Assembly (NCBI GenBank): GCA_965644315.1 | Contig: CBFFRQ010000043.1 | Location: 1 to 64,000 of the forward strand | Reading direction: 5' to 3' | Origin: Caecitellus pseudoparvulus | Taxonomy: Eukaryota > Bigyra: Bicosoecida | DNA length: 64,000 bases | Shown here: one piece after another, positions 41,901-47,619 of the stretch | How positions within the stretch are numbered: the stretch's first letter is position 1 | Layout of the letters: each line of letters begins with the position of its first letter | The notes under the pieces: generated by a model | The model's input: only the letters and a program-made list of their open reading frames with translations | Told to the model about the DNA's origin: nothing | Database searches by the model: none | Made by a program: the position numbers and the translations under genes

Positions 41901-44796
41901 CTAGCGTGGCGCAGCCATAGTCAGACGCCAAGCTGATCTGCGCGACTCCCACGCCGACTGCCATTGGCGCGCCGTGCATGACGCCGGAGGACGTGCCCTG
42001 TGTGAACTGGGCATCATGCCCACCCCAACAGCTCAGCTCGGGGGGATCGCCTGAAATGGCGCAGCCGCCTGTGCTGGCCGCGGCAATGGACAGCACTTCA
42101 TCCCCTCCGAAGTTCAGAAGCCCCTGGGCGCTTGCCCCGAGGTTCGACATGGCAAACTCGGGTGCGCCCACGCCCAGCGCAGAGGAGAAATGGTTGCCCC
42201 AGCAGAACGCATGCCCGTCTTGCCGCACAGCACACTGCACGTCGGTGGGCGAGATGGATGTGGAGAGGCCGCGGATGGGGTGGCCTATGGGCAGGTACGG
42301 TGCATCAGCAGCCGGAAAGTCCAAACCCACATCCTGCGAGGAGCCCGTGCCCAGCTGCCCGGATGGGTTGCTGCCCCAGCACCGCACGAAGCCGCCCCCC
42401 GTCAGCAGGCAGTGCCGGTCAGCACCCCCGCCCAGTGCCACGACCGGGTCGAAGGCGGTGTACGCGGCCGTGAGGATGTCGTTCACGAGCCACGCCCGCT
42501 CTGTCGTGAGGGGCCACGGCACCATCTCGTCCCGCACGGCACAGTTCTTGCGCGTCACATCCTGAACGAGAGGCTCTTCGTCCACAACAATCGGCAGAGG
42601 GGGCTCATTCATCAGCTCAATGTTCTGGTCGGGCTTGTTGGAGCCGCTGTGCCCATTGCGGCCGTCCCCGCCATTGCCCCAGCACTGTGCCGTGCCAACG
42701 TCATCGGCCAGCACCGCGCAGCAGTGAATGCTGCCGCAGGTCAGCCCCGCCACAGGCTCGGGGAAGAACACGGGCCACATGACGTCGGCAGGCGTTTCAT
42801 CGTCGCCGATGGGGTCATCTTCTGCGGAATTCGACCAGTACCCACGCTGGCGGTCGTTGTTGGAGCCCCAGCACACGATCTCCCCGTGCCCCATCACCAC
42901 ACAGGAGTGGTCCCGCCCCACCGCCACACTTCGAGGTTCACCCAGTGGCAGGGGCACGGTGCCAAAGCTGTCCAGGTTCGCGGGGCGCCCGTTCAGAGTC
43001 GGGGCGCCGCCCAGGCGCGGCATGCCTGCAGGCTGGTCGCTCACCGTCGCCGCACTGGAGAAGCCCAGGCCAAGCTCGCCGTTGGAGTTGTCGCCCCAGC
43101 ACCGCACAGACCCATCAGCAGTGATGGCACAGCCGTGCTCAGCCAGGGACATGGTGACCACGGGGAACGGGCCCAGGTCAAGGTCGTTGTAGTCGCCAGC
43201 GAGCTGGGCCGGGGTGTTGCTGGCGGTGTACTGGCCAGACACAGCGTCCACTGCCGTGCCCCAGCACTTGACTGCCCCAGACGTGAACAGGGCGCACACG
43301 ACCCCCCGCGAGATGGAGGCGAAGATGCGCAGCACGGGGCGGTCCAGGGGGATCACGGGGGGGGGCGAGCCAGCGTCACACAGGGCCTGCACATCCACAG
43401 TACCTCCGTAACCCAGGCTACCCGCGGCGTTCTGCCCCCAGCACGCCATCTCGCCCGTTGCCAGCAGGGCGCAGTGTGTGTCCCTGCTGGGCGCAGCCTC
43501 CAGGGACACGATGCGCTGAGCGCCTGAATACTTGCTGACACACGCTGGGCGGCTTGCTGACAGGCCGTCGGCAATGGAGCCGCTGAACAGGGTCGTGTCA
43601 GGCACGCCCTGCTGCCGGTCGTTGTTGGCGCCCCAGCAGTACACTTCGGAATTGTCCAGCAACACGCAGGTGCTCACGCGGCCCACCGCAGCCTGCACAA
43701 TGGAGGCCCCCAGCACCGGGGACTCTGCTCCGGGCTGAGTGTTCACGGAGTTGTGTGACCCGGCGCAGGAGAAGCCGAGGCGCCCGTCGTCACAGCGGCC
43801 CCAGCAGTACAACCGCCCTCCGGACAGGGAGCAAGTGTGGTCCCCTGACGCAATGACTTTGGGCTGGGACCGCAGCTGCTCCGAGCGGTCCAAGCACACT
43901 GGCGCGACATCACGTGGGATGGTGACAGGCGTCTCTCTCCATGAGCACACCAAGTTCTCCTCGGCGTTGCGCCCGCAGGCGCCAGCCCGGGACACCTGTA
44001 TGGCTCGGCCCTCAGCTGTCCATGGAAACGCGTCGGCGTCCAGGGCCACCACCAGGCGAACACGCGTGTTCTCTCCAGGGGACAGGTGTGCATCGTGTCG
44101 CAGAACGCTGACGTAGGGCTTTGCGCCCGTGTGTCCGTGGGTTTCGTGCAGGGCGTTCACCCACACTTGCGGCAGGCCCAGCACGGGCGAGCCGACAGAA
44201 ACGCCCCACACGTCAGCGTCAACTCGGACACCGCCCTTCCCGGTACCGCCGGGAGCCCGCACTTTGAGACGCAGGGCAAGATTCACAGCATGGTCCAGTG
44301 GCCCTGCGATCTCCATTCCCGGGGGCAGGGCATCGGAAGCGGCTGTTCCCCATCGCGAGCCGCTGTCGGCATGGAGCAGCAACCACAGCTCGGCGGCATA
44401 TGCTCGATCGGCGCCCTCAGGGGGCGGCTCCGGCACCTGCACATCGTACAGGATGGTCCACTGCAGAAGGCCGTTCTTCTGCTTCAAGCGGGCTGTGCGC
44501 AGGCTGGCGGCAGCAAAGTGGCCGGGGCCGCCGCCGCCCAACGCAAGGGGTGCATCCCAAACAGCCCTGCCGCCCTTGAAGCACGGCGCCATGCGGTGCA
44601 GGTCGGTCAGATGCCGTCCAGCTGACGATGTGTTGCGGGAAGTGCCCCATGGCTCAGGCGGATCCTCCGTTGACGTGAAAGTCTGAGCAGTTTCTGTCGT
44701 CAGCTGCTCCCCGGGGGCTCCCCACCCTGCAACGTTCACCACCAGGCAGGCAAAGACACAAACAGCGAGGAAAGCGGTCCGCAGGCGTGGAACCAT
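20905..44796 (-). CDS. Giant RCC1 / C-type lectin / FG-GAP / multi-pass membrane protein
   Basis: One uninterrupted frame of about 7,963 residues with no intron required. The frame opens at 44979, but the ATG at 44796 starts a clear signal peptide (hydrophobic FLAVCVFACLVVNVAG). Order, with approximate genomic spans: unknown domain 1 (44.6-43.9 kb), RCC1-like repeats (43.9-41.3), unknown domain 2 similar to domain 1 (41.1-40.2), RCC1-like repeats (40.1-37.4), twenty C-type lectin-like domains (37.1-27.9), FG-GAP/integrin-type repeats with DxDGDG motifs (27.9-26.6), Ser/Thr/Pro-rich stalk (26.6-25.8 and 25.3-25.1), BACON-like beta domains (about 25.1-23.5), a Cys-rich TNFR/EGF-like region (23.5-22.8), then several membrane helices (22.8-21.2) with a Ser/acidic cytoplasmic loop and a short tail. 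It is probably a very large cell-surface adhesion or recognition receptor; ligand and signalling are unknown. Confidence 0.9.
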   Translation of the reverse strand: MVPRLRTAFLAVCVFACLVVNVAGWGAPGEQLTTETAQTFTSTEDPPEPWGTSRNTSSAGRHLTDLHRMAPCFKGGRAVWDAPLALGGGGPGHFAAASLRTARLKQKNGLLQWTILYDVQVPEPPPEGADRAYAAELWLLLHADSGSRWGTAASDALPPGMEIAGPLDHAVNLALRLKVRAPGGTGKGGVRVDADVWGVSVGSPVLGLPQVWVNALHETHGHTGAKPYVSVLRHDAHLSPGENTRVRLVVALDADAFPWTAEGRAIQVSRAGACGRNAEENLVCSWRETPVTIPRDVAPVCLDRSEQLRSQPKVIASGDHTCSLSGGRLYCWGRCDDGRLGFSCAGSHNSVNTQPGAESPVLGASIVQAAVGRVSTCVLLDNSEVYCWGANNDRQQGVPDTTLFSGSIADGLSASRPACVSKYSGAQRIVSLEAAPSRDTHCALLATGEMACWGQNAAGSLGYGGTVDVQALCDAGSPPPVIPLDRPVLRIFASISRGVVCALFTSGAVKCWGTAVDAVSGQYTASNTPAQLAGDYNDLDLGPFPVVTMSLAEHGCAITADGSVRCWGDNSNGELGLGFSSAATVSDQPAGMPRLGGAPTLNGRPANLDSFGTVPLPLGEPRSVAVGRDHSCVVMGHGEIVCWGSNNDRQRGYWSNSAEDDPIGDDETPADVMWPVFFPEPVAGLTCGSIHCCAVLADDVGTAQCWGNGGDGRNGHSGSNKPDQNIELMNEPPLPIVVDEEPLVQDVTRKNCAVRDEMVPWPLTTERAWLVNDILTAAYTAFDPVVALGGGADRHCLLTGGGFVRCWGSNPSGQLGTGSSQDVGLDFPAADAPYLPIGHPIRGLSTSISPTDVQCAVRQDGHAFCWGNHFSSALGVGAPEFAMSNLGASAQGLLNFGGDEVLSIAAASTGGCAISGDPPELSCWGGHDAQFTQGTSSGVMHGAPMAVGVGVAQISLASDYGCATLDSGDVSCWGRQEMGRLARAGVPPSTYVAYDGTAAASADTGLPAPATDPAVHVAVTENAACALTAGGDVHCWGSGDLLGTLPSAGSPGPVVPLAGSTIALYGGPNGVFCAVLGDGDRMMCWGSTIGGRLWRRNPARYAQHAFLSASGTAPYSAAPRRITDVHIGQSSTCLAFSDGIVSCRGVGMVAEHGRGMPPGPDLATMEPPLPSGTFGPILDVKPPVQLLSGVADGDDFLSLGSGGALGPWHGFLIDPEVDTSGLRGFPGWVQVGFKPEMEWELPLQTPALHTEQCPLSPVTYMGKRAVCLSEDACEALPEASGTGAKHAYQAGIEWVTLATSDGELADGVPEREVLRLPMGDKQIGQGEGGDVIVRLHAVSLVQAHGTLQVQVEWSAEDALPPGSRPASARYKAEAWILIQGAWQGADGATSHSPPPGFKHHSDSELPFASNLAVHADIAFPAPLSTAPVGHQPLQFDADVWAVPAASAKYGLPSTWVNAAHQTHGHVGSSPHVASVMHPGEFDGDTVAGSGIVALDADAFPFLSRGAQATLTSIAVCGSLAGQPELECDWNSQTALILQPDPMPLCYDANTRLNTLPRLFAASAHTCLLYPIESELYCWGNNAGGRLGYGSSLSGSEIIGDSGGEGPTSSGMLPTFGQVATVSVRGSDNVGEEGGGCVLYVDGRVQCWGPGVLPFAASDGPPPTYDPLSESLSAAPFVCLSKPAVSLLDHHSKTMCALLEDATVQCWGPEPAAAGLTTEGVSLYGGGETPPPCMAEALDTGGPVIGLTGYGTAGGLAGFCAIKTDGTAVCVGANTGGALGVDPTAPAGTTLGDGILERPVFSPLDVPAPARDFIVSLTVAEGGGCLLNPAGLVRCWGDNTQGQTGLGSGTPLGSPVAAWDRDHGPTTAGASVIAIESNAAARCALTASGKVRCWGHCDSGAPDRGLCGQEGSSGEYHTNIPHVASSEIPLSEVVRSIECGEKHCFAVTDMGSIYAWGYNGQGQLGLGHVNPVGTSAASVSSSGLVAVTVPPSVASLPSHPSDLVDTTKCTVRAEWHAADNWFGSRHSWKLYVAGGQAMAGYMPWAPIVALGGDGLHTCALDSEGLVACWGKNEGSWAPIDTIGVLGHGGISSDGSGRPPHAYGHIQIGRRVRMLSTSGRSLSEDASNGNAEPLQCAVVDQGDVICWGGADGHAGLGGSPAMRVSPGGATDGRLPMSYTPLNLPGRSIFVAVSRQSFAVQEDGSLWVWGYGHAASGVQPVGDITNPTQVQVLPGADTRKVVGVSSSMYHTCVWLSDGGVRCWGENSFGVLGHALSAPDVVGDNEHPHQGVAGDVQLDGPAVQVVTALEHTCALLAAGTVQCWGKAVNNGQAMDIGLPGAHEHPDAEPARSAPNDGEAGAYFTHLSANFRTTCGSRSDGRLSCFGVHDGSMDGTTTSGSSAAFFTTSLQPVGVVSALVSQSVTCMVLDDGTVTCMGINNSGQLGHEHVAFGFGTGNTAASLLGMRAHVSYPPALDLQAVSGLQVDSISPGFAWLNRQSPPVLSNLVLGMDVFAPALPNWAADALEASGEAVITSPGGTPMEMTATCSVGASRSIPSRVGTFDICAGDEGTPIPVADPLASLCFEEEEYFEGSCYVMGSSSNTWSGAIQECAMSPGSSLAALESSSEATFIANTFGTTMVGAYRHVDALDAWYWPSGESVEAGHAAWQGGSPAAAGGRCASVSAAGELAPMSCSSSFPFVCERRLESPVNQCRPGFVQAPNGECYGSTDPGSWFDTWDACRSQGGRLAPVLGAYEAEMMGAFFADGAAHWVGGEFDASLASIVWWKSGNEPEPLQSPEEFEGTCDGSTNCLLPSSSPCLWFRKFSGTLSLGTEDTSTGYIGGCNDIRPGICVQDSDVDARCADGAVYFRGSCFWVTETPGVWNTVAADCAEDGGRLASLLDADELDFAQTARLGALVDGRMAVHVGGSRDQQFAGDDKWRWLGTDVEVDPTWWLAAQPAMLPSQIDDACTSLGSDGLIRQTDCDTTPEHGICRGAAARAHPCPAGWSVTPSGDCLQVNALPLSWTDASAACEAQGGHLATPLHRPDVMGLLGGLPSATKVWVGAKVQGGDISWLQPEGTYVALGDDLWFDPGCVGSCSRGADGSCVWLATPGGAVQGLGSHDSGIGDCSDVHAFVCHLGAASIPLETSSTGTLPSTSTQSINPSGECVCPEEGGEGEGEGGSESPPDFTPAPLPTTTTPCTGPELEFEGHCFEFVSMSVSWDVASSDCATRMDGKLATMHTEARRNFIVNSVLPVATDAHVGLYRHTVAADASLWQWIGAGQYSGQYAAMDSAEETSTVAESFCATYITALAAVGAAPCGSSSNYVCERPIELPTCPAGWSLSPDGSCVKASMSLASWGEGYRTCLSDGGRLAHARTRPQAFFLASLFTFGERVWMGAVQDAENAAAPSWVQPDRTLQAISSSEYDAPCTGMCSTGATCMWLHQSTSLMPVEFGSEWSAVGQCSDSLSYVCEWDPHSVAENEPCDASEGELKHDGSCLRLSVAPSKWVDAATACSGTAPQPSTLAVLDIPGLYSFALSPFFLGSSSNDVWLGAFTNDGDSYLVDAAWKWMNGAVVDSGLWAPGNPHVAGMECARWSTTQLALEVSDCDNSGVMMPSMCSRTAAEEVACPAGWTMSATLTCFKLFTDTKNYAASADACIAEGGALAAPYTFMDERTLDSLLGFGDNAWAGIRTGEADPGMRFLSLADASTLTPIADEYYFPVPCGNCQSYSPGGARGLLQGGSPMQVTADEGVYSMNNDMWRVCARYPDRTSTEPEPEESGGGGGGQGCVCTCNCTAPTGDSGGGGEGGGPRGFPTLDRPCSGPEVQVGDSCWTEVATPLHWRQALVHCAEEYNGTLASIGTLESESHFLAEKSPSEDYHVGLYRHVSTSSLSDWLWTDGSDYVSGSPAFAPGQGETAFGFVAYWSFSSGQLMTMEYTDTSIKRFFCERPIAEVQCPHGYKTSPTGKCLRLLDNPDLSWTDSMQACVDVGGVLATPDNLPEVIFMGSVAHADMLAWVGALEGSSPGELQAVLPDKSLQPLTGKHSYFAGDWCNDIGGCENTGECAYIWRVAGSEEVVIGSRQSGTGNCWSMRDALCQADPDISAQAARCGVGEFVAGDYCIRVESAAGLDMRSAASSCAARSGATVGLLSADDPFMMDLLKSPFIDVSQPWSAAVLSSDSFSAVADWRWLGPHRESPLVAAQWDTGEPTFAAQYTCAYFDDVTYKLRAATCDMSRPFVCVADTTRVPSCPSGWTLSPGGECFKAESAVPTDWASAEAACESEAGSLAVFRSAVDAEFITSLMAFGQPYWVRAKSQDGTADMYFLDPEDDTEHYLGTSRDVFDPGCFGNCMREMETPGTCGLAQSSGTLPSLWLGNDRSPDMFDCSSSLAYLCMRPPDVAVLSPATGSSSDDELECTCTPVPGNGTGGTDEPVIDDTLPTVNTPCVEPDEVEVDGSCMIFEAASLSWEEASANCAESHSGFLASMHNQARIDWFSSVVSPDAGKPEDIYVGLYRHEAGATKDGWRWVGQPDMPIDVFAAAEGEEPAPHVLCAWYARSLDGLVDGGCTTHKAYMCERPIEVPQCPSGWTLIPEGGGSCIKLTPGSATWTASELACRGEGGRLFPPHSLPSMSHMARVAPSYTPIYVGAFEHMQTNVMTVIDPDGALTSMEAPELLPPVCGGMCAFGGTCGFVVHEGGYNIQVGTMYNGIGDCSETRQALCLWDPAAVRAAEHCTGSEYAVNGICLSVNAAPLSWEDAASACHSGASSGDGYLLPLNSAGMLEFVEGTPFVRFELPGNFWVGAYRSGSFPGKAPWLWEGFGEPVEEGLWAPGQPMTPGSTDCAQFSPTGLESRPCTEATGKVCIRLPQQESACPAGWSQSPSKRCYKAEGTSTQNSAGAAAACGAVDGGTLAVVYTRTDASLVKGLLPPDETEYWVSASSDGANSMFWDLPGGGSVQASTNYETVPLPCMSACTIDPNTCGLLIHGATDLSLGTSRFGGGLCTDLRRYLCMADPVVRDPTDIVESDDDVAGDDEPPPPVFSKPCSGTEEEVDGACFWVEQDQFFTWASAEAKCAEGNGTLASIHSTARSTWLTGKPISGNYFVGLSRREATGLQTDWLWNSGVAYPGGTDFMSFSMSTSSDSYQMCGYFNFATTFYHEAGCEAYVPGGYICERPIEHELCPHGWTWTATQQRCLRYNPTPLSWLDAQSACASDGGRLASGAWMQERMALVSVIPNMEIAWVGAMLEPDMSEVAWFQSDRTTVLHSEGEAHRSECFSTCMLDSGEPCVGLYHEADFSTVYVGSRFYGSGTCQTGRPSVCMLDPVASALDLACEPDEVAFNGSCYSAHEPPSITAFEAMEECMKLPGGHGYLAPFPTDAHKRFLVSPFMLSGTWGVNSWVGAYRFGDEPIGSTMWRWGNSSGHVDFDDWTDGGYPYANAYQFCAGYVSNDFGLENRDCYMETRPGYICARQPNFNISCPAEWAKTPSGECMRFVSEPMTWASADAHCAELGGVMASPDHPEHVGYFRRTMENEGYSQPLWVRARTDPVVDGKAYFVSHIGNALVSPTGNDNLFDPLCGFSSCSSNRPAAEHGGCMYLTGGSFSELRMEAGSMGAPSCLSLLPFICRLEPAGVAAPAPVTQVDIVGSAPGAAAGAAVSTGGDFNSDGRGDVAVVDGDSVVVVFGQEGAVFQGSFSATRLGDGGVAVLAPPGSAGFASASLSSVASCDGDTHDDLLIGDAGLNSGDGGVLLVRGQASFAGPVNTTAPDSSAFITLTGSSSDSFGASVAGLGDVDGDGHADFLVGAPTATVSANADSGVVYLLKGGPHLASSSVVAVASLSSFTLLLEGAIASELGTAVGSAGDFDDDGFADLAVGAPWHSPHGRVFVLSGATLTFGASAMDMSAFSSSVGVFVSGTSSVHGVGSVLGGAADVNHDGFDDVVMGMPDANLDDGAAFILLGHAPPFSGAGVLADSLGQGVPILGTSVEHAGIAVAAFADFSGDRVADLAIGTAADRVYIVYGRSDIASGSISLSSISGDPSRGMVVYGQTASGFGRSIAGSFDIDGTTGSDIVIGAPSASPMGRASAGSAQVVFGVPPATPTPSATSSATVTPSSSPTPSQSGTVSPTPSNSATGSSTPSSTGSGTPSASGTVSGTPSASGTVSGTPSASGTVSGTPSASGTVSGTPSASGTVSGTPSASGTVSGTPSNSASVSSTASSSPTGSTSGTSTGTPSATATPSGSPSGTTSSTITSSATSSRSVTPTVTASGSGSASPSQSGSSTGTPTTSSSHTATSSPSETFTPTASASPSVSSTATLGVFTPSSSAASTPSNSPSVTPSVTATRSATPSSRPPEWLSSTVQQEVALDGGTIVAALHDPAVLLVGAQTGTSVGAPLSLSDAADVGSAATLAVLSVSCIDARLAAWGPCLPSTDWWRVTRTFTSTFPRLVVSLSLQLGPAAVDGLPRLPIAYLELTENSGAFVLVVHVRGVVGLNATAVVPVNVVDLAQSSVPLPSIAPSRSPLVRPSSRRTPTPTASSSASAQPTKSPGASPSSTASVTPQPLPFLTAFPVELAAAFELNGQSDEKSQAVIVSSAEHVHWDALISFRGQQQGWLTLSAARKARPPANQGQQGVVLTMRSANLPPGLHRATVTFQANSTASNEAAGGAPGRLRVADLLPVIVQVTLRVIAPISDMRPRVMERNVIPGGNSTQQLLLRNVGSGTLTWKLDHADATLAPWLAVCTPAGVCGHAGGTGSDIASALASELGVVSVGSLREESGVLQGSLGVGERVLLTVWLVSPGAAVSGLFSSTLRLRTNEYDVKSQAGQLDHVLPVTMRSTLLSVVPGTVSLTVAPSKEASGIAILQTLASFADLRVQVVSSQGTMSTAAWLQTTTTKDELLLPASTGQLVVPISVVHGGELCLGPRPPLGLLCGSGELAATILVRITASVAEGASGATDVAALAAYEEIRAIPVRVQVRGGGAFSHTSRFMLPDAFSWPKRADREMVAIQSALSGQRNMSMVDATAPGSAIIVSGRQQVGLLLEARDAASREVQSLVELPQVRQLVTGKADLTVGLAALDEGRSVLQVQPSQPQTTLLTSSISGQAIYPYLSRGAVAVPAVVVSPSCRTDSEVLADSQMDCICATGWQRRQSTNDTLGLRCERCPPGTIRANVENQEAACTQCPGGTFANLAQTKCLQCPLNGISCAAGQFRPRPGFWCDTCVTDASMVPSHPKLQERYWSKLKDVASAELQGDTTSADTPARRRLQALVNETAELQAAVAGKAVLYAGASILQCTPPDACRPVANSSGISCVPGHRGILCGECAEGWARSSPQLLCVKCPDDSFGFLQSIGSWVLFTGLLVYLALRTSDRESKEGQSRGLLIGVFRVMTGWAQMYAVLLSTRLPPESALDGLMAWLSSVSVGVSTNSVPAQCALRADMYTRFFITLSIPIAAVSIPLIVAGVTSILQRQNHAVLQAAAERYAEEKGGSSVGGEGVSESGVVAPQPLAVSTPPKKDRALVDDTFAFPAPKTLVSPTSRPSALVPRSTSFQDDTGPTDPSPAARRSSAWADLDDLAEADEESEGSVVIDMRKPRSSRSQAAAQVEAAVMPSAPPAHPANMRSEEKAVLAKTVDLFKQRARCAEQAYRAAFILLLLVHFPVVEACLRMLDTYDFRILGFLFLRSDVAHGSMDSMFQTAQLAAYFGLLVWGVGIPLGSACLVCRHRHHVYKHSVKAVYGAVYEGFRIPRAHSEDSPRKEEDEPNFWYWELLVVLPRKVLLAAVAVTVRNAELQAALICLVLSASLVVHVASLPYEATLMNAVETAALTAICVSAFGGLALGDELLVGEKTEFLLQGAIFLANTLFLAMTFLLLLGAGVATLRTRHAAVFDWLKLYLQQSPAHSHLKHVPHPGLWCCTFGPRRSAAACIALGSCISVEKAIALSHDVAMVREAGLRQEAEDSSVETLATRTKSPLVVGPATARS
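26217..26409 (-). repeat. 30-bp coding minisatellite in mucin-like stalk
   Basis: Six tandem units encode the decapeptide GTPSASGTVS within the Ser/Thr/Pro-rich stalk of the giant protein. Units differ only at a few mostly third-position sites. The period keeps the frame, so copy-number change would lengthen or shorten the stalk without disrupting the protein. Confidence 0.85.
27940..37075 (-). repeat. Higher-order repeat: five blocks of four C-type lectin-like domains
   Basis: Twenty lectin-like domains fall into a repeating a-b-c-d order of about 1,800-1,870 bp per block. Type a carries VGLYRH and ends CERPIE. Types b and d start CPxGW followed by SPxGxC. Type c follows a C...(F)xGSC start. 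Blocks are separated by low-complexity Gly/Glu/Asp or CxC-containing linkers near 35.3, 33.4, 31.6 and 29.7 kb. Divergence between blocks is high, so the block duplications are old. Confidence 0.75.
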
Positions 44797-45726
44797 GCAC
44801 TCCGCAGTATTCCGCCTGGGGTTTGTCTGCACAACCCCCCTCAGCTCTGACGCAGTCGGCGTCAAAGGTGCGGCGTGTGCGATGGTGTAGAAAGACGTTC
44901 TGCGGGCCCCCGTGGCGGAGAACTCCGACCCCTGCATGCGGAACGAGGGAGCTGCCCTTGGCACTTGGCCAACTGCCATATGTTCAGTGTGATCTTCTCA
45001 GCAGCTGCTCCCGTCTGTGACGGCCGCCGCCTCGGTGACGAGCCTCGCGCGTGGCGCCTGTCGTAGCAGACGCGTTGCTGGGCCGTCAACGGGGGGCGTT
45101 TGGCAGCAGCAGCAATGAACTTAGCGTAGTGAGGAGGCGCAAGGCAGTGTCAAAGACAAGACAAACACGCGTGCATGTGTACTTGCGTTTGTTTGGATTT
45201 TTCCGTCATCCTGCCCTACACTCGCGCAGCGCGACGACAACTCTGGAGACGCCCGCACTGCCAGGCTTGGGGACCGAGCCGACTCGTTTCGCAGGCTGGC
45301 GCTCTGCGTGACAAACGGAAGCGTCCGCAGTGAAGGAGAAACACAACAGAGCAGCAGGGCGTTGGAGGCTAGCCATCAAGGACTACCAGCCACCTCCAAC
45401 GCATACTGATACACATTCGTGAAGCCCAAGCAGCCAGGCGAGGCAAACTGTGCCGAGGCGACTCTGCGGAAATTGACAGCGACTGCGACTTGCCGCTGCG
45501 TGGAGGCGCGGCAACACAACCCAGCCGTGAAGAAAAACCAACCTAGAGTGTGAGGCCGGCACGGTCTCATGGGCAGCTCCACAAATTGGCCACGAGCCGA
45601 GTGCAGGTGGTGCATAGCAGTCTCCGCCCAGTGGCACGCGACCCAGCTCGATCAGAGCCCCGCCGGCTGCTGTGCCCCACAGCAGTAGACAAGGGCTGTA
45701 AGCCGCCACCTGGCGCAGACAGCAGC
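44797..45726. other. Divergent intergenic region
   Basis: It lies between the start codons of the giant gene (minus) and the F-box gene (plus), so both promoters should be here. Open frames within have no recognisable domain. No TATA-like or other motif could be assigned with confidence. Confidence 0.5.
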
Positions 45727-47619
45727 ATGGCTGCTGCGTCGGGCATGCTCCTGCCCGCACCCCAGCCCGCGCGCCGCTTTGTGGATTTGCCAGGCGGTGC
45801 GTGCAGTTTGCCGCCGGCGACTTGGCACGCCGCAGGAGCAGCCCACGCCCACCCTCTGCAGACGCCCACCTGGCGATCTTGTCCTTCCTGGATGTGCGGA
45901 GTGTGCTGCATGTTGCCGAGTGCAGTCTGAAGTGCACGCAGATCATCAACGAGTGCGTGGGGGCCCTGCCCAAGACAGTCGCTGCTGTGCCTTTCCGCAC
46001 CACGCCAAGCCAACAACTGCCCCGCCCCTGCGCCCCACAGCCCCCGCCTGTGGCATACACTGCACACCCTGCACTTTGCCACGCTGGGGAATCCCCAAGT
46101 GCTGCACCAGGTGCGCCGGTACGCTGACTGGATCCCCCCGCTGCCCGCCAGGCCGCCGTCGGCAGTGGTGCAAGGCGTGGCGCCGGAGCCTGCTCACCAC
46201 GCAGGAGCCACGCCGCTGCTGCTGCCGCCAGGGGGCGCAGCTGCCGGTGGCACCGCCCCCCCTGCTCCCCGGACCAGTGCCCTGACGCAGGCCGTCGCGT
46301 CCATGCGCGGCGTGGTGCTGGGGCAGTACTGGGAGCCGACCACTCTGCCCACCCACGCCAACCCCCGAGAAGCCTTCCGCCAGGCCATGCTGCAGCGCAG
46401 CGTGGAGGTCGACCGCAATGAGGCGGCGCAGAGTGCGCGGAGGGGTGTTGCCGTCTCCCTGCAGCGTGGGGCCTGCCTGCGTCTGGTGCTGGACGGTGTG
46501 AACGTGCTGTGTGCTCAAATGCTGCCCTTGCCGGCGGTGTTGGCGAGCGTGGTCATGCTGGCTGGGGAGCTGCAGGGGACGTGGGCGCTGGGGTGGTGGG
46601 CCGTCCTGTCCCCCCTGCTGGGCATCCTGGGCGTGCACATCGCCGCGTGGCTTCTGGCCGTGTTCGTGGAGGGCAGGACACTGTCCACTCTGGCTGACCC
46701 CACATCACCCTGGCACTTGCAAGGCCAAGCCAGCAGGTTCAGCCTGTGCGGGCAGCTGGCGCTGCAGTACCAACGGGTGGTGCACAGGGGCAAAGACAGG
46801 GATGTGCCGGGCATTCGAGACCGGCAGCGCATCGGGGGCGCCGTGGTCGCGGGGGCCATCCTGTTCTTGAGCTTGGGGGTGCTGCTGCCGGTGCTCAAGG
46901 CAGCGGGGGTGGCGGGCCTGACGTGGGCAGGCGCCTTCGTACCCATCTTCGTCCTCCTGGGCCTGCTCTGGCTGGCAGCTCCCTGGTTGCTGGACGCAGA
47001 CGACACAGAGGAGGCGGCAGCCGCCTCCACCTGCTGCTTCTGCTGCGTGTCTTTACCCACCATCTGCACGCTGGCCATGGTGGCGGCACGCTTCGACGGG
47101 AGCTCCCCGGACATCAGCGTGGCTGACATGATCATCCCCATAGCCATCGTGCTGGGCGTGCTGGTGTGCTTCGCGTGCATGATGACGGTGCTGCTGGCGC
47201 ACGAGGGCGAGCTGGGCGGCAACCCTGCCGGGCAACGGGTCTTCTCCTGCTTCTGCCTGTGCTTCTGCACTGTGGTGGGGGGGCTCACCAGCACGCTGGG
47301 GCTGTTGGCTGCCGTGGACGCGGGGAACCTGCCCGCCGTCGGTGTCCTGTACCCCGAAACACACACCTACAACGCATCGTCACTGCCGCCCGGCGTGAAC
47401 GCCACTGGCAACGCCACCACCGTGGACGTGACGACGTGGGAGGAAGGCGACGTGAGCTGGTGGCTGCTGCTGCTGCCCGCCATGGTCATGCTGGCGTACT
47501 TGTCCGTCCTGGCCTGCGCTGCCTCGTGCCTTGGTTGGCTGGTGCAGCGCATGAAGGTTCCGCGATTCTACCGCAGGCCCACGCACAGCCTGCCGCACGA
47601 GATGACGGAGCACGTGTGA
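45727..47619 (+). CDS. F-box protein with multi-pass membrane domain
   Basis: Proposed exons 45727-45796, 45862-45952 and 46041-47619 (introns 65 and 88 bp, both GTGCGT...AG) give 579 residues. Splicing restores an F-box at residues about 20-60: LPGDAHLAILSFLDVRSVL, then CTQIINDPRLW, with the Trp expected in the motif. From about residue 150 come multiple hydrophobic helices (roughly eight), a Cys-rich CCFCCVS segment, and N-glycosylation sequons (NASS, NATG, NATT) before the last helices. The membrane part resembles the TMEM185/fragile-X-F style of protein, but that is only an impression. F-box proteins recruit substrates to SCF ubiquitin ligases; here the ligase arm would sit on a membrane. 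Confidence 0.8.
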
